From positions 175,104,247-175,168,246 of the forward strand of contig CP136064.1 in assembly GCA_032622095.1 (NCBI GenBank): a stretch of 64,000 nucleotides of DNA, read 5' to 3'. Source of the stretch: Siphonodentalium dalli. Its lineage: Eukaryota; Mollusca; Scaphopoda; Gadilida; Siphonodentaliidae. The stretch's first letter is position 1, and the number at the start of each line of letters is the position of its first letter. Below are positions 20,801 through 35,800 of the stretch, piece after piece. The notes beneath the pieces are model-generated. The model was given only the letters and a program-made list of their open reading frames with translations. It made no database searches and had not been told where the DNA came from. A program made the position numbers and the translations under genes.

Positions 20801-23800
20801 CCGATGAATGACAACAAGCCATATTTCCGACTAAATCCTGAAAAGTTACCCATAATTGTGCTGTGTTTAAGGAGTCGATTACTTAGGGCATTACTGTATG
20901 TCACCGTGCAGCCAGGTGTTGATGATAGTTGTTAACTATAGATAAGATTAACTGTTGTTCGGGTGCTGTTCATGTAACCCAATGGAGCGTACCTCGAGAT
21001 TTGATCACAGGAAAAAGGATATCTCACTTCATAGAATATAATGCCGACAGAAAGTGCTTTTCTTGCAATTTCTTTTGAATGTTTTTGTGATTGAATTACA
21101 ATGGAGATAAACATACCCTGTTTCAATGGATATTCAGGGATTCAAGCATGAAAACAGTTTGTGAATTCACTAGCAAGCCAACTTGTTCATAAAATATTTT
21201 CATGCTCGATTCCCTGAATATTCAACTCAATATAGTATGTTTACCTCCTAAATGTATACAAAATGATGTTCCAAGTTATTATGGTTGATTCAGGGTAACA
21301 TGGTGTGACTTTGGCAGCTTGGAGTTTATATTCAATCGATATGCAAGTATGTTTTGTCGATAGTCACTGCCATCCACAGACATTACAAATGTATTCATGG
21401 TTTCAGACATCTAATTACAACAATAACAATGACAAAATGTAAATTAGCATCACTAATAATTGGATTTGTTGCACTGAAGAAATGCTAGAAAAAAAACTCA
21501 AATGTGTTGTATAAACTAGGGTTATTGAAAAATTAACAAGATAATTATTTCTGTTCCTCCAAATCATCCAAACAATGTGACATAAATTTCCTTCCAATTA
21601 AGATACTTGTAATGTCTTTCAGGAGGCACTTCTTCTCCGAACATCTTACTTTATACTCTCAAAGCACAATATAGAAAGCTAAATAGGTCTACAAAAATAA
21701 ATATGGTATGGAACCCTGAATACATACTAGTATGATTCTACACAAATGTTTACTTTCCCTAGGTGCTGGGCTGTTTTAGAGATTGTACCACAATTAGCAA
21801 AGGACCACTGTCACATTCTTTCTTCAGATTCAGAACAACAAACTACGTCAGGCATTCCATTGGTAGTTTGTACACAGAATAATATTTCTTTACAACAGTA
21901 AGTATATTCTGAAATAACTACTATCAATGCGATCGCGAGAATTACCAATAGGAGGAGAGATTTAGTGAAAAAGTTTGATTATTTGAAAATAATTGGAAAC
22001 AATTGTTTGCAAGCACAACATGTGTTTCTAAGATGAAACTTCTGGTTGAATTGCTATCTTCTCTACCAAAATGGCCATGAACTTCTTGTCTGAACATTTC
22101 CCACGTATGAAAATGAATTCTTTTGCACTATTATTTTTTTGCCTGTCTGTCATCTGCTTACATTTCCTGAACATCCCCTTTATAACTGAATGAGAGATCC
22201 ATTTATTGAGTATGCATTGCAATTAAATGACATCTAGGACCTGAACTGTGTTCATGCCATTAAAAATAAATACCTGGGTTCTTAGGCAATTATATATGGA
22301 AAACTGGATGAGGAAGGGATGCTTTTTATTCTTATTGTTTCCCAAAAAATCTTTAAATTCATGGATTTATAGATAATTATATGGAAAGTTTTCAAGAAAT
22401 CTATTGAAATTCTCAGCAGGTGCATCTTAGCTGCTATATCTTCAACAAAAATCTCTTAAATTAATAACTGGATAATTGGGTGATCGAGGTTTGAACTTTG
22501 GATATTCCTATGTGAATATGCAAATTAAAATGTTTGTTGAGGCCCTCTTTGGGTGATGAGGGAGGTGCATGAGAACATAAACTATTTATTTAAAAGTTTT
22601 TCAACCAAATTTTTCAGTCAAGGATTTTCTTTGAAAATTTTTTAGTTTCCACTTTTCTGCTGTTCTTTACAGGTCTTTCAAAATTGGTGAAATATCAACA
22701 ATTCCTCTTACAAAAGTGAGTAAATATTAAAGCTGCAACATATAAGTATACCGGTAAATATGGCATGGTATTTAAAGGCCCACCTAATTTTCAAACCCCC
22801 AGATCACATTATATAAAATATATGCCATATTATATACCATTTGAAAGAGGAAGCTCCAAAACATTGTATTATTAACGTATCTGGTGTAATAAACTGAACA
22901 TGTTGTTTTTGTTGAGGTACTGATGTGTTTTTTGTGCTTAAGTTTCTATTATTTTCAATGGAAGGGGAATAACTCTATATCTTAGTTTGAACTTGCATTC
23001 TGGGAGTGAGACAGGGGAAATGTTTCTAAGACTTCAGCTATTTTCAATTACTCTATAGGCTCCTTCTGAGACTCAGACATTCCAAATGGTGATGAATAAT
23101 CGTATTTTAATCATATTTTATGTCATAGATTGTTATTAAAACCATATATTAAGGCACTATAAAAACATAATTGGTGACTCGAAAATTAAATGGGCCTTTA
23201 AAAAATAGCACTAGTGACTCAAGTACAGTCTCTCCCTACTAAGATTGATCATTACTCAGACTTTCAGTGAAATTAATTTATCTTTACCAGCTTTTTCTCA
23301 GAGCTATGCCAAAAATAAAAGGAAACTTTTGCTTATCACATTTGATGGTCTTAAAGGATTGCTATCCTGATGAATACAACAATACACTATCGGAAAGCCA
23401 CCCCTATTATGATCACAATGATCCAAGTCCCATAACAATCGCATAATAAATAAGTCGAGAAATAAAGAAATAATACCACACCGGTTGTCGGCTATCTTCG
23501 TCGCAAATCCTCATATGACGTCAAATGAGTAGACTAATTAAAAACACGGTATCGAATTCAGAATTAATTGTGTCTACTTATATGACGTCATCTGAGTGGT
23601 GATGTGAAGTGCGGAATCGACATGAGCACGTGAGTGTAATGGAATTACTGCGGGGCATGTCAATAACATTGTCAGCGCCCGGTGAGTTATCTTCACTTGT
23701 GATTTGTCAGCAGTGCTGTTTGGAAAGTTATTGTTTTGACAAAAATATGGAAGGCTGATTGAGTGGGGAAGATAACACTGTCGTATAAAAAATAAAGCTA

Positions 23801-26800
23801 ATAAAATGAATAATAATGAACTCTATTCGGGTGCGTGTTCACGATGTTGTTTTAATTTTCCATATATATACACCGAGTGTCCCGTATATTCACAATTTTT
23901 TTCATTCATTCTTGACAATGCCAAATAAATGCAGTGTTTTTGGCTGTGGCCGGTATAGTGACACTCAATTGGGTATACTTCTACATTCATTTCCAGTTTC
24001 AGTAATTAACGGATATATTACTATTTCAGATTATATTGGAGAAGCATCCATCGTTTAGCTGGGTGGCTGTGTTGGTTGAATTTTTTATCACTATTAGTAT
24101 CACAGTATCATATCTGGTCAATGCTACAGCACTTCATCATACATGTGAGTAGCATAATAACACATTAGTATATCAGGTTTAACCCTTCCTGAAATTTTGT
24201 GAAAGCCCTGTGCCAATACATTCTCTTATATATGCGAGTCTTCCATAGGGAGTCTCACATATATAAGAGAATGCATTGGCCAAACAATATATACCTCTAT
24301 CTTGTAAGCCAATGTATTCTCTTATTATGTGCAAGGCGTCCTATGGTAGACTTGAATATATTAGAGAATGCATTGGCACAGGATCTTTAATGCTGCACCA
24401 GTGCAGCTTCCGTCATGAAAGGCGTAAGAAAGCTACAGTTACATCTGGTTACATTCCAGTGGGTAGTTACCCAGCCTTCAAGCTTAGATTCTTCATTGGT
24501 GTGGCTTGCAGTCATTTACTGACTATTATAAGCATGGATCGAGTAGGTTCACCCACTTTCTCCAGAATTTTGCCGAACCTGTGACTTTGCCACAGCAGGG
24601 ATCTTTAATGTGCACAAATGTGTTGCAAACAGGACATCTATTAGCGTTGGCCACCAGACTGACAGTGTGCCTGGCATATAGTTTCATCCCTGGTCATGAC
24701 ACTATGAGAGGAGCGGATGTACAAAATTTCAGCTTCTGAACTAATTTTCAGAGCACTGATTGTGCCACCGATGGTCTATTATTCTCGGTACTGGGAACAC
24801 GGATGATGACACAAATCCAACCGATACCCTGTCGGATTCGAAACATTGAACTATCAAAGGTTTATCTCCGAAGTTGGCCTACTAATAACTGAACTATCGG
24901 CTACAACAAACTTCAATGACATAGAAAAATCCAGTATAGAATTTCATGCAATTTTAAAGCAATGCCGTAAAAAGAATTTATACCAGCATTAAAAGTTGTG
25001 TTGGAAAGTATTAGAATGACAGTAAACAGGCCTCTAGTGTTGAAATGATTAATCGACTTGTCGAAGTCGACGCGATTATTAAATTAGTCGATCCCGAAAT
25101 CTGCTAGTCGATTAGTCGGGAAAAAGCACTACCTATGTGATATTGTGACAGCAGTGCCATTGCACGGCCATATTATCACGTAATCTGTAACAGTTAACAC
25201 ATATTAACTTCCTAAAGCCTTATTGCATTGTTCCTTTAACGATGCCACTGCCATCAGTTATGCACGGGCGGTGAACTCCATGACCTGAACTGAACCCAAT
25301 GTATGCACGAAAAGGCGCGGTTTATTTTATGTTGATCATCAAAGACATGAAGTGTCGCTGCCGACTGAACACTGTCTAGTTCGATGTGATGCAATTGACG
25401 AGTGATAACTTCTCACTGTGGCACGTGTAATACTAGAGTAATGATGCAACAAAATTCACAACAAGTCAAGCTGGTAAAGTCAACTCAGTAACTGAATAGA
25501 TTCTAATACCCCCCCCCCCCCCCACGACATGAGGCGCCTATTCAGTGAGACAATAGAACACACCCGACATCTCGTTAGCGAGACTTACGAACGAGACTTG
25601 CCTATTTATTTCCTTGTTACCGGCGACAATTTTGTTTAAATAAAATTGTATAACCTGCATTCCCCAAACTGAGATTATATGGAGGTTGCAGGAGAGCCGG
25701 GTTTAAGACATTAAATTGGGAGACTCATGGGCAAAACGGGAGATTATATAGTTCTCGTGCTTTCCGTTTGAACGTTCTGAAACGAAGAGTTGGATACTCA
25801 AAACTGCGATGCCACATGGCCCATTTTATATGTCATATGGGCATAGAAACGGGAACTCTTAGAAGGGGTCTGACTAGTCGACTAGTAGTCGATTACCTCT
25901 GGCAACTTGTCGATTCCTTAAATTCGCTAATCGTTTTAACACTACAGGCCTCTCCACAGTTAAATAAAAAACATTCTGTGCCATTCTATTTTTTTTTCAT
26001 TAAATATAATTAGAATGGAAGATTTTTATCTAACCCTTAAATGCACTGTGTAGGAACTGTTTAATCGGAAATCGTTCTATCGCCGGTTTGTGATGGTTCT
26101 TGACTGATTTGTGACGGTTCCTGATGATCGAAATTATACATTTTCACGACTTTTTGACAGTTAAAACGCTATTTTGAGGCAGCTAGGTGATAATTCGATT
26201 AGTTATTTTCAATCCCATCACAATCTGTGGCACAAATGAGCGTGTTAATAATGAAACTTTCATTGTGCGAGTCATAACAACGACAAAAACCACGAATTTT
26301 GATAATTGTTTGGGTTCTCTCCTGATCGAGTCTGTTCTCTCCCCATTTAATCGTTCTATACCGGTAAAACTATGGCTAATATTTGCCATGGTACATGGTT
26401 CAAACTGCCAATTTTGTGAAAGTATACAAAGATAAACACAACAAACTTTGCATTAAGTTGAAATTTGCACCACTTGTCATTAATTTCGATGAATTACACT
26501 GCCTTTCTATGCTTATTCAATAACCTGTGTTACGCCTATCAAAATTCACAAAGTCACCAGCTTGTTTGAAACATAGCACGTTTTGCAGGCCCAACATTTC
26601 CATGAGTCAATAGCCGGTTAACAATAGTGAAATTTCATAGCGCTGGACTTCGAAAAGCGTGAGCGTAGACGGTATATATAGAGTTATCTCTCTTGTATTT
26701 TATCTATTATATGTTTTGGAACTTCTGTCTGTATGTATGTATTTGTGTTATAGACTCGAAAAACTGCTCGACCGATCCGACTCAAATTTGGTGTGTTGGC

Positions 26801-29800
26801 ATACTTTGGGTCCAATTTGGGTCCAATTTCACGTGCGACCGTGTCCTTGACCTCACTCATATAGGCATGTTTCTGGACCTCGACCGATCCCACTCAAATT
26901 TGGTAGCTGGGTCTACTTTTATCACAGGAACAATATGGGCGGGTCCAATTTCACTTACGACCATGTCCTTGACCTTGACCTCGCTCATATACTCTTATAT
27001 AGGCATGTTTCTGGACCTCGACCGATCCGATTAAAATTTGGTATAATGTGGGCCTACTTTGATCCTGAACACTATGGGTGGGTCCAATTTCATGTACGAC
27101 CGTGTCCTTGACCTTGACAATGTTCGCTCATAAAGGCATGTTTCCGGGCCGATCAAACAATAGTTTGTCCAGGCGGAGACGATCACAAATAAATCCCTAG
27201 TAGCCCGGACGAAGAGGGGCACATCAGCTATATAGTGTTGTCTATTTTCGTAGACGTATTTTACTCAACAAAAAGCCAAAAATAAGACTTTAAAAGTTCG
27301 TTGTCACCCATACAATTTTCTGATTACGCAGTTTATGAAGTTTATGTCGGGCATCCGCTTGCTGGATGCTGATTATCTATGTTTAATTCTAGAATTCTAG
27401 AATATGCAGCTATTAAAACATATACAAGCACGATAACCTTTCACTCAATCATATTTTAGATTGACTAGGGATCTCTGATTTTTTAATAGAAGATATAAAA
27501 TAGCAAAGAATCCTACAGTTACAAATATTATTATATGGATGTTAAACCTTTGGTTACTAAATGAGGTGTAATGAGAATTGACTTGAATCCTATTGATTAA
27601 TTTATAGGAATGCTTAGCTATTAAGTTCAACAAGCAGTAACATATAAAAAAGAGAAAAGAATAATGCAGTTACAATTATTATTATATGGATGTTAATCCT
27701 TTGTTGACTAAATGTGCTGTAATGAGCAGCGACTTGAATCCTATTTATTCATTTGTAGGAATGCTCAGCTATTAAATTCAACATGCAGTAACAGATTGTT
27801 TGAATTATTAGCTAAACATTCATACAAATGAATCATTAGAAATCAGTGTTATGGGTGTCTGAACCTGGCTATTATAAGGCACATTATTATTCCTCGCTGA
27901 TATCGTGTCAAGTGAGCAGGGACGTGGGCTGGAGGGTCTCCAATGTTGGGGCGTCCACCATGGAATTTCCAACCGCACCATCCCTTTGAAACAGACCAAA
28001 CTCATGCACAAGGCCTGGGCTTTGGTTTTTAGTCGAGTTTTTCAAAAACTCAACTTATGGTTTGACGAGGGACGGTTGGCGGGCGGGCGGCGGGCGGACC
28101 TAAAGAATGCCTTATAACTTTGACATTTGTGAACGGATTCAAACAAAATTTGGTATGTCAGTTGCTCCCAATGACTATTTACTGCCTGTAGAAAATGGGT
28201 CACGTCCGAACTTTTTTACAAGAGTTATCCATCTTAGATGGTTTTTAGTTAAGTTTTTCACCATTAGCGCGATAACTCACGCAAATATTAACCAATTTCA
28301 ACAATATTTGGTATATGAGACTCTTGCAACAATATCTCGGACGAGTTCGAAAACCAGGTTTGTCTGAATTTTTTTTCCGGAGTTATGGGTCTTAGTTTGT
28401 CTATTTTTAGCAATTTTATCACCGTTAGCGCGATAACTCGATGAAATATTAACCGATTTGAACAATATTTGGTATATGAGTCTCCTGCAACAATATCTCG
28501 GACGAGTTCGAAAACCAGGTTTGTCCGAATTTTTTCGCGAAGTTATGGGTCTTAGTTTGTCTATTTTTAGCAATTTTATCAATGTTAGCGCGATAACTCA
28601 ATGAAATATTAACCAATTTCAACAATATTTGGTATATGAGTCTCCTGCAACAATATCTCGGACGAGTTCGAAAACCAGGTTTGTCCGATTTTTTTTCGCA
28701 GAGTTATGGGTCTTAGTTTGTCTATTTTTAGCAATTTTATCACCGTTAGGGTGATAACTCGATGAAATATTAACCGATTTCAACAATATTTGGTATATGA
28801 GTCTCCTGCAACAATATCTTGGAGGAGTTCGAAAATCAGGTTTGTTCAAAATTTTTTCGCAGAGTTATGGGTCTTAGTTTGTCTATTATTAGCAATTTTA
28901 TCACCGTTAGCGTGATAACTCGATGAAATATTAACCGATTTCAACAATATTTGGTATATGAGTCTCCTGCAACAATATCTCGGGACGTGTCCGATTTTTT
29001 TTCGCAGAGTTATGGGTCTTAGTTTGTCTAATTTTAGCAATTTTATCACCGTTAGCACGATACCTCGATGAAATATTAACCGATTTCAACAATATTTGGT
29101 GTATGAGTCTCCTGCAACAATATCTCGGGACGAGTTCGAAAACCAGGTTTGTCCGAATTTTTTTCGCAGAATTATGGGTCTTAGTTTGTCTATTTTTAGC
29201 AATTTTATCACCGTTAGCGCGATAACTTGATGAAATATTAACCGATTTCAACAATATTTGGTATATGAGTCTTCTGCAACAATATCTCGGGACGAGTTCG
29301 AAAACCAGGTTTGTCCGAATTTTTTTTCGCAGTGTTATGGGTCTTAGTTTGTCTATTTTAATCACAATTTTATCACCGTTAGTGCGATAACTCAATGAAA
29401 TATTAACGGATTCAATTGATATTTGGTAAATAGGTCTATTGCAATAATATACCACCGTTCAACTTTTTTTCCCGGAGTTGTGCACCTTATTGGCAGAAGT
29501 TTGGTTCGACTGCCAAAAAACTCGACAAAAGCATCTTAGATGCGTACCCCTTGTTCCCAACTGCATGACACATTATAGCACTAGATTGTATGCCATTCTG
29601 AAGTGAATTGATCAGTAGCCTTTGATTGGCCACCATGCAAACTGGGGGAGAAACTCAGGATACATGGGCCCAGTGAGAAAATGTGGATATCTGAACCTGA
29701 AAATCATCTAGACTGGCTTCAAGATTCCCAAGTGTTTGAAATTTCCAACCCCCACAAGATTGGAAATGTTCCCAACAGATGGAGAGAGAGAGAGAGAGAG

Positions 29801-32800
29801 AGATTATTTATTTTGCAAAAGAGCATACATTATTTAATACAAAGCATTTTAATAAAATGGAATTAGAATCTTTGTCCATTAAAACCAGTTTCTTGCCAAT
29901 TGGGGGGGGGGGGGGGGTAAATGTGATATAGAAAACTAGATCACACCTGCTCCCTACTTCCTGTCCACCCATCATGAGATTTGGATCAACTCTAAAGAAG
30001 AGGTGTCCATTTGTATATGTCAAATATGGTTGATTACATGTTTAAAGTGTAGGAAAGTATGCAAATGTTGGTCTAAAAACGACAAATTCCCCGCTATTAA
30101 ATTGTTGTCAAATCAAACTAAGAGAACAATTTCAACATATTGTTGGTGTTAAATTTCAAACCAATCTATTGTAAGATAAGAAATTTGTAACTGTTGAACA
30201 TTTTGACCAAAGTTGGGGATAGACACCAATTAAGCACCCCGTCCCCAAGTCCCCCCACCACCCCAATCACGTCACAGCCTATCAATGATTCAGTTGAACG
30301 TGATTTCATAAGAACTTTATATTCATGTCTGGATGACAAACATGTGTAACTGTCCCTCATGCGGACTTCATAGGAGGAAATATGATGGCGTTGGCATTTT
30401 AATATTGACACACCTGGATCTTTCAATAATGCCCAGATTAATTAAATGAATATAACATCTCATATTCTCCTGAGAGTAAATTTATATTACCATTGGTCAT
30501 TTATATAGGCGGGCATTATTATGATACTATACTCATTGGGACTTTCAATATTTTATTTCTGCCTATTAATGTCACTTAATCTCCCGTATTAGTTATTTAT
30601 TGTGTTATTTCTTAATATACCTGTTCTATTATGCAAATTACATAAGCTACAGTCATTATCTGGTTTAAAATGTCAGATACACAAGACGATTTTTGGACCA
30701 AAGTGCAGAAATCGTTCGAATAAATCTCATGTACAGAACCGTCACAGCCATGAGTGGTTTGAAATAGAACCGTAACACGCACCCGTGTTGATTACGAGGC
30801 CACAGCTCCCAATTATCAACCCCTATCGGGATACTTTCTCAGCTATTTTACAAAAGAATAACACAGGTATACTTTATAGTCAGTGTTTGTCTTCAGAATG
30901 CGTTTCATATTTTATACGCCACGAAAAACAAATAAATTGCGTCCACGTGGCTTGATTTTCAGTGATAACATGTTGATATTTACGCGTTAACTCGCTAATA
31001 CCGAGTTAATTGTGGTCTAGAGTTCAGGTTTCGATAACACGGCACTTCTGCAGCCTCTGTTCATTCAGGGAAGTATAATATATTCCTATAATTATGCGTG
31101 ATTTTGTCACAAAAATGATTATTTTCAATCATCAGGAACCGTAACAAATCAGGCAAGAACCATCACAATAATGGTGATAGAACGTCTTCCGATGTAACAG
31201 TTCCTACACAGTGCTTAATTGACTGGATGCTCATTGATGGGTTTGGGGAATGTTCAGATTGTTCAGTTGTTGAACTTATCTTATGAACAAACCCCATGAA
31301 TGAATGGGAATCTTATATTTTCTGAACTTGTATTATTATTATTAAACACTTTTCCTTCAATTCTGATCCAAATTTGTAATTTATGACATTGAATTAATAG
31401 TAGCACATCTTTTATTTTAGTGAATGGTTTCATAGATTCTATATTTGGTACACGGGAAATGTGCAAATGTAAGCAACTATCAAATAAAACTGGTGAGGAG
31501 TCCATTTCTGAATCTCTGTTCATATCTCCTGGTCAGAAAAATAACTGGTGAGTATTTAGTTATGATGTGCGGAGCTGTGAATATAGATATGGATTTAAAA
31601 TTTATGCCAAAATGGCACTATATACTCATAACACTATAAAGTCTGTAGTTATGATTTTATTGTAATGGAAAGATCAGCACTCAATTTTGATAGCAAGTTT
31701 TACTAATCAAATAATTTTTTTTTTAAAAAGGGTTGTTTTATATAATCCATTTGTCCGTCCGTGCCACAGTAACAATAATGTCTACATCACAAATATATTA
31801 ACATGCGCATCTCATAATAGGAAAGTTATTAATAATGCAAATAAGATCAAAGTCTATCTATATTTACATGTTAGCCTTATATTCTTAGTGATGATGGTTT
31901 TACAAACTTATGTTTTTTCACATTTACCGACTGTAAAGGCATTATGGCTCTTTGAAAAAGGATTTTGAATTTATATTCCTTTCAGTTGTAATAACATTGC
32001 CAAAGTTTGAATATTTCTAGAAATAAATTGTGAACATGCCATTTCTAATCCATTCATGTAGCAATACATTCTATACAAAAATTATGAACCTCTTTATTAA
32101 AAAATTACGTGCACGAAAACGATGTTATTCAATAATTTCTCTCGGGTTTATCATCATTGATTGATATGAAGTGATGTTGGGGATATAGATGTGAGACTCA
32201 CAGCTATATTTTTGGCACCATAAGATGAGCCACAGTCATATAATTATCACAGTGACATAATCATAGAAACTGAAGTCATGCTCTGTATGAGAGATGGATA
32301 TAGAATTAGTTAGTCTATTGACTATACCTCTGAGTTCCTTTGGAGCTGAGGGTGTATATATAGAAATCTGTCCATTCACTTTCTGTTCATTCATCTCTGG
32401 CACTATTTGTCCATAATTTTTATCTCCAAATTAATTTTCGGAGGACTATAGATTATCCGTTTATCTGTTTGTATGTCTATCACACATTATGGTTACCTTC
32501 ATTGTGTAATCAACTTCTCCCACGGTTTTGAACATGGAGAATTGAAACTTTAGGATATTGTTACCAATATGATCAGCAACATGTATATGGATGACGGAAC
32601 ATTGTTTTTAACCAAGTTAATCCCCTTTCTTGACAGAGAAAAATGTTGACCATTGACCATTTTGATTTTAGATACATTCATTGTGTAATCAACTCCTCCC
32701 AGTTTCAAATGTAGGAAATTGTAACTTTAGGTACCCCTATATTGCTAATGTGCAACATGCATGAGTATATGGACGACGAAAAAAATCAGGTATTCCCCTT

Positions 32801-35800
32801 TCTTGACTTAAACAAAACTTGGGACCGTTTTTTTGTTTGAGTACCTTCATTGTGTAATCAACTCCTCCCACAATTTTTAATGTAGAGAATTAGACCCATA
32901 TATTGCTAATGTGCAACATGTATATGACAGAATTGTTTTTTAATTTTTGATCGATTTTACCAAAGTTTGATCTTTTTGTTCCAAAAAAAGCCAACCTCCT
33001 GAGAAAACCTTTTTTTGGGGGGTGGGGGGGGTGGGGGGTGGGACGTGTGGTCAGCGACCTTTCATATGTATGGCAATGGAGCTCTATAAGGGTCTGAAAG
33101 TACTCTGCTGGTCTCATTCTTATTATTAATTTAATTTTCATTCATCTTATTATTAATAGAGTTATAAATTATTCACTCATGCTGCTGTTTTATTTTTTTC
33201 AGGTTATGCAAAATTGGGGTGTCTTTTCTAGCGTTTGCCTTGATTTTCATCGTCTCCATGCTTAATCCACAGGTGAGGTTATTTATAAGTCACAAATCCT
33301 GAAAACTAATGATTATGATCATGTTATTTAATTAGTATATGCATCAGGGTAATATGGATCTAAGATATATCCACCGCTATGTGGTCTAAGTTTTAAGTTA
33401 TATTTTTACTCAGATATAACTGGTAAGCATGATATGGCCCAATCAAACAATATCCAGCTATGATTCCTACAAATGGTTCATTCTCATTCACATGATGACA
33501 TCGGATAATTGCCCACTTCTCATTCACAGTCTAGTTATACCCCCACTATTTGAAGAAAAGTCTGTCTGGTCATCCATCCGTCTGTCGAGGCATATATCTC
33601 AAATTTGGTATGGGTTTTCACATCATGACTGCTTTCAAAAGAGGGTCCAAATGAAGTTGTACGCATTTTCCATTCTAGAGTTATCCTTCTTGTTTATCTG
33701 GAAATATTTGGGTTTTTTTAGTCTGTCTGCTCAGATATTAGACATGGGTTATCGGTTCTAAATTAAATTTGGTATGTAGGTACGCCATTATGACTACTTT
33801 CAAGAGAGCCAAATGACGTTGTTTGCATTTTCCATTCAGTTATCCTTTTTGTTAGCTTTGTAAAGTTTGAGCTATTGCCATGGGTTAGTATCCGTCATCC
33901 ATGTGTGTGTGGAGACGTCCGTCAACAATTTATATTACCACGGGCTACAGGTTGTACCTTTGGTCGGATCATTATGAAAGTTGTCATGGATGTTAACATT
34001 GACATGTAGATGGGAATGAGTCATTTTGGGTTCATTTGGCAAAAAAACATGGCCGCTGGTGGCCATCTTGGATTTCAAAATTCAATCCATTACCAGGCTA
34101 CAGGCCGTACTGTTTGTCTGTTCATCGTGAAATTATGGATATTGATATTGACTTGATGGGAACGAGTCATCTTGAATTTTACTCTTTGCATGACTAAATC
34201 CTTGGGCACAACCTACAGACCACATCCCTCATTTGATCATCACCAAACTTCATATGGATCATCGGGGTGACCTCTAGATGGGAGCCATCAAAGTTTTCCA
34301 AATTTTGTGACCATCTTGGATTTTGCTCTTTGTATGACTAAATCCTTTGGTGCACCCTACAGACGACACCCTACTTGCTCGATCATCACTAAACTTCACA
34401 TGAATCTTCGGGATGACCACAAGATGGGAGTAATCTAATTTTTCCGAATTTCGTTAAAAAACATGCCACTGGCAGCCATTTTGTATTTTACATTTGCATG
34501 GTAAAATCATTTAGCACACCCTACAGTCCAGTGGACTACAATTCCCTCATCTGATCATCACCAAATTTCATATTGATCTTGATATTGATCTACTAAATGG
34601 GTGCTATCAAATGTTTTTGAATTTCATTGGAAAACAGGGCCCATTGACTGTAACACATGAAATTATCCCCTCTCCATGTTGAGCTACAGTGTCATTTGAC
34701 TCTTTCATTTATTTTTAATTTTGGGTTCCGTCCTGACCATGTTTCAATTTGGCACCTTGGGGTATGCCAATGCACCCGAGGTGGAACTTCGTTTTGCTAG
34801 TTTCAGCTTCATTGACATTGTGGTTTTATTATTATTCCAGGGTTTTGTCGACATGTTGGACAAGTTTGGATCCTGCATAATGGGATTCTTCTATCTGTTT
34901 GTGACTCTTATGATTTATAATTCTCTAAAATACAAGTAAGTGTTCCCACATATAGAGGTGATATGTCATTTTCATGCCTGCAAATAGTGTGTCTGTTATT
35001 TGCAGAATGAGATCCCCAGAGGGGGGATTTAGTGAAGCTATCCCCTGCTGTGGGAGACCTAGGATCAGATTGAAGTTCCCCAGTTAACAGTTAACCCATT
35101 AGTTACCTCGATTATGCATTTTATCTTCTGTAAATTAGGGGATACAGAAACTTAACAGAATGAAAAAGTAACTAAAAACAATGTTAATTTGAGACTATAG
35201 ATACTTCCCAGAAGATGAGGCCTAAGCAGAATGAGGTTCCCAGAGGGTGAATTTGGGGATGCTAGCCCACTGTGCAGGATAGTATCACTAAATTCACCCT
35301 CTGGGAATCTCGAAACCGGACATACCTTTGAAATCCCATCAAATATAACATAGTAGCACAGGTCACACAGACAGGACCACACACAGTGAATCATTGGAAT
35401 TCTGCAGTAGTACTATGCTATATTTGATGGGAATCTGTTTAGGGGTTTGTCCGGTTTCGAAAGTGTGCACATATTCATATATATCTGTGGTGATCGATGC
35501 GGGAAATACACCAAATTAAAAGTGCGTATATGGTTTAAAGAATTGGGCATGTGGCCTTATCATATGCTCAGGGGATATTGATGAATATTGATCACAAGTA
35601 AGTCTATGCTCAATATAGGTCCGATAGATATAAAGCTTGCATTAAGGTATATACTCATGGTAGTGTTGTTGCACCAGGGGACCTGTGATGCGAGGCTCCC
35701 TATGGGAGACTTGCATTTATAATAAGAGAATGCATTGGCATAGGGTTTTCACAAAATGTCAGGAATGGTTAACTAAATTAGGATTTCAATTATATATATG

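Larger units (their letters stand above)
26044..31213. mobile_element. Large TIR element (~5.2 kb) filling most of one transporter intron
   Basis: CACTGTGTAGGAACTGTT (26044) is inverted at 31195-31213 (ending CCTACACAGTG). The similarity continues inwards about 100 bp through GTTCTATC, TGTGATGGTTCTTG, TGATTTGT and ACGGTTCCTGATGAT. The flanks CTTAAATG and CTTAATTG match at 7 of 8 bases and could be an 8-bp target-site duplication; a TTAA reading is also possible. The interior has three tandem arrays and a GA microsatellite but no transposase that I can recognise. The superfamily is unassigned. Confidence 0.6.

Noticed and set aside
28298-29455. Four minus-strand open frames with similar proteins
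   Set aside because: They are translations of the 160-bp tandem repeat and break at each indel.
28100-29480. CRISPR-like regular array
   Set aside because: Units of 160 bp are repeated in full with no unique spacers; it is a eukaryotic tandem repeat.
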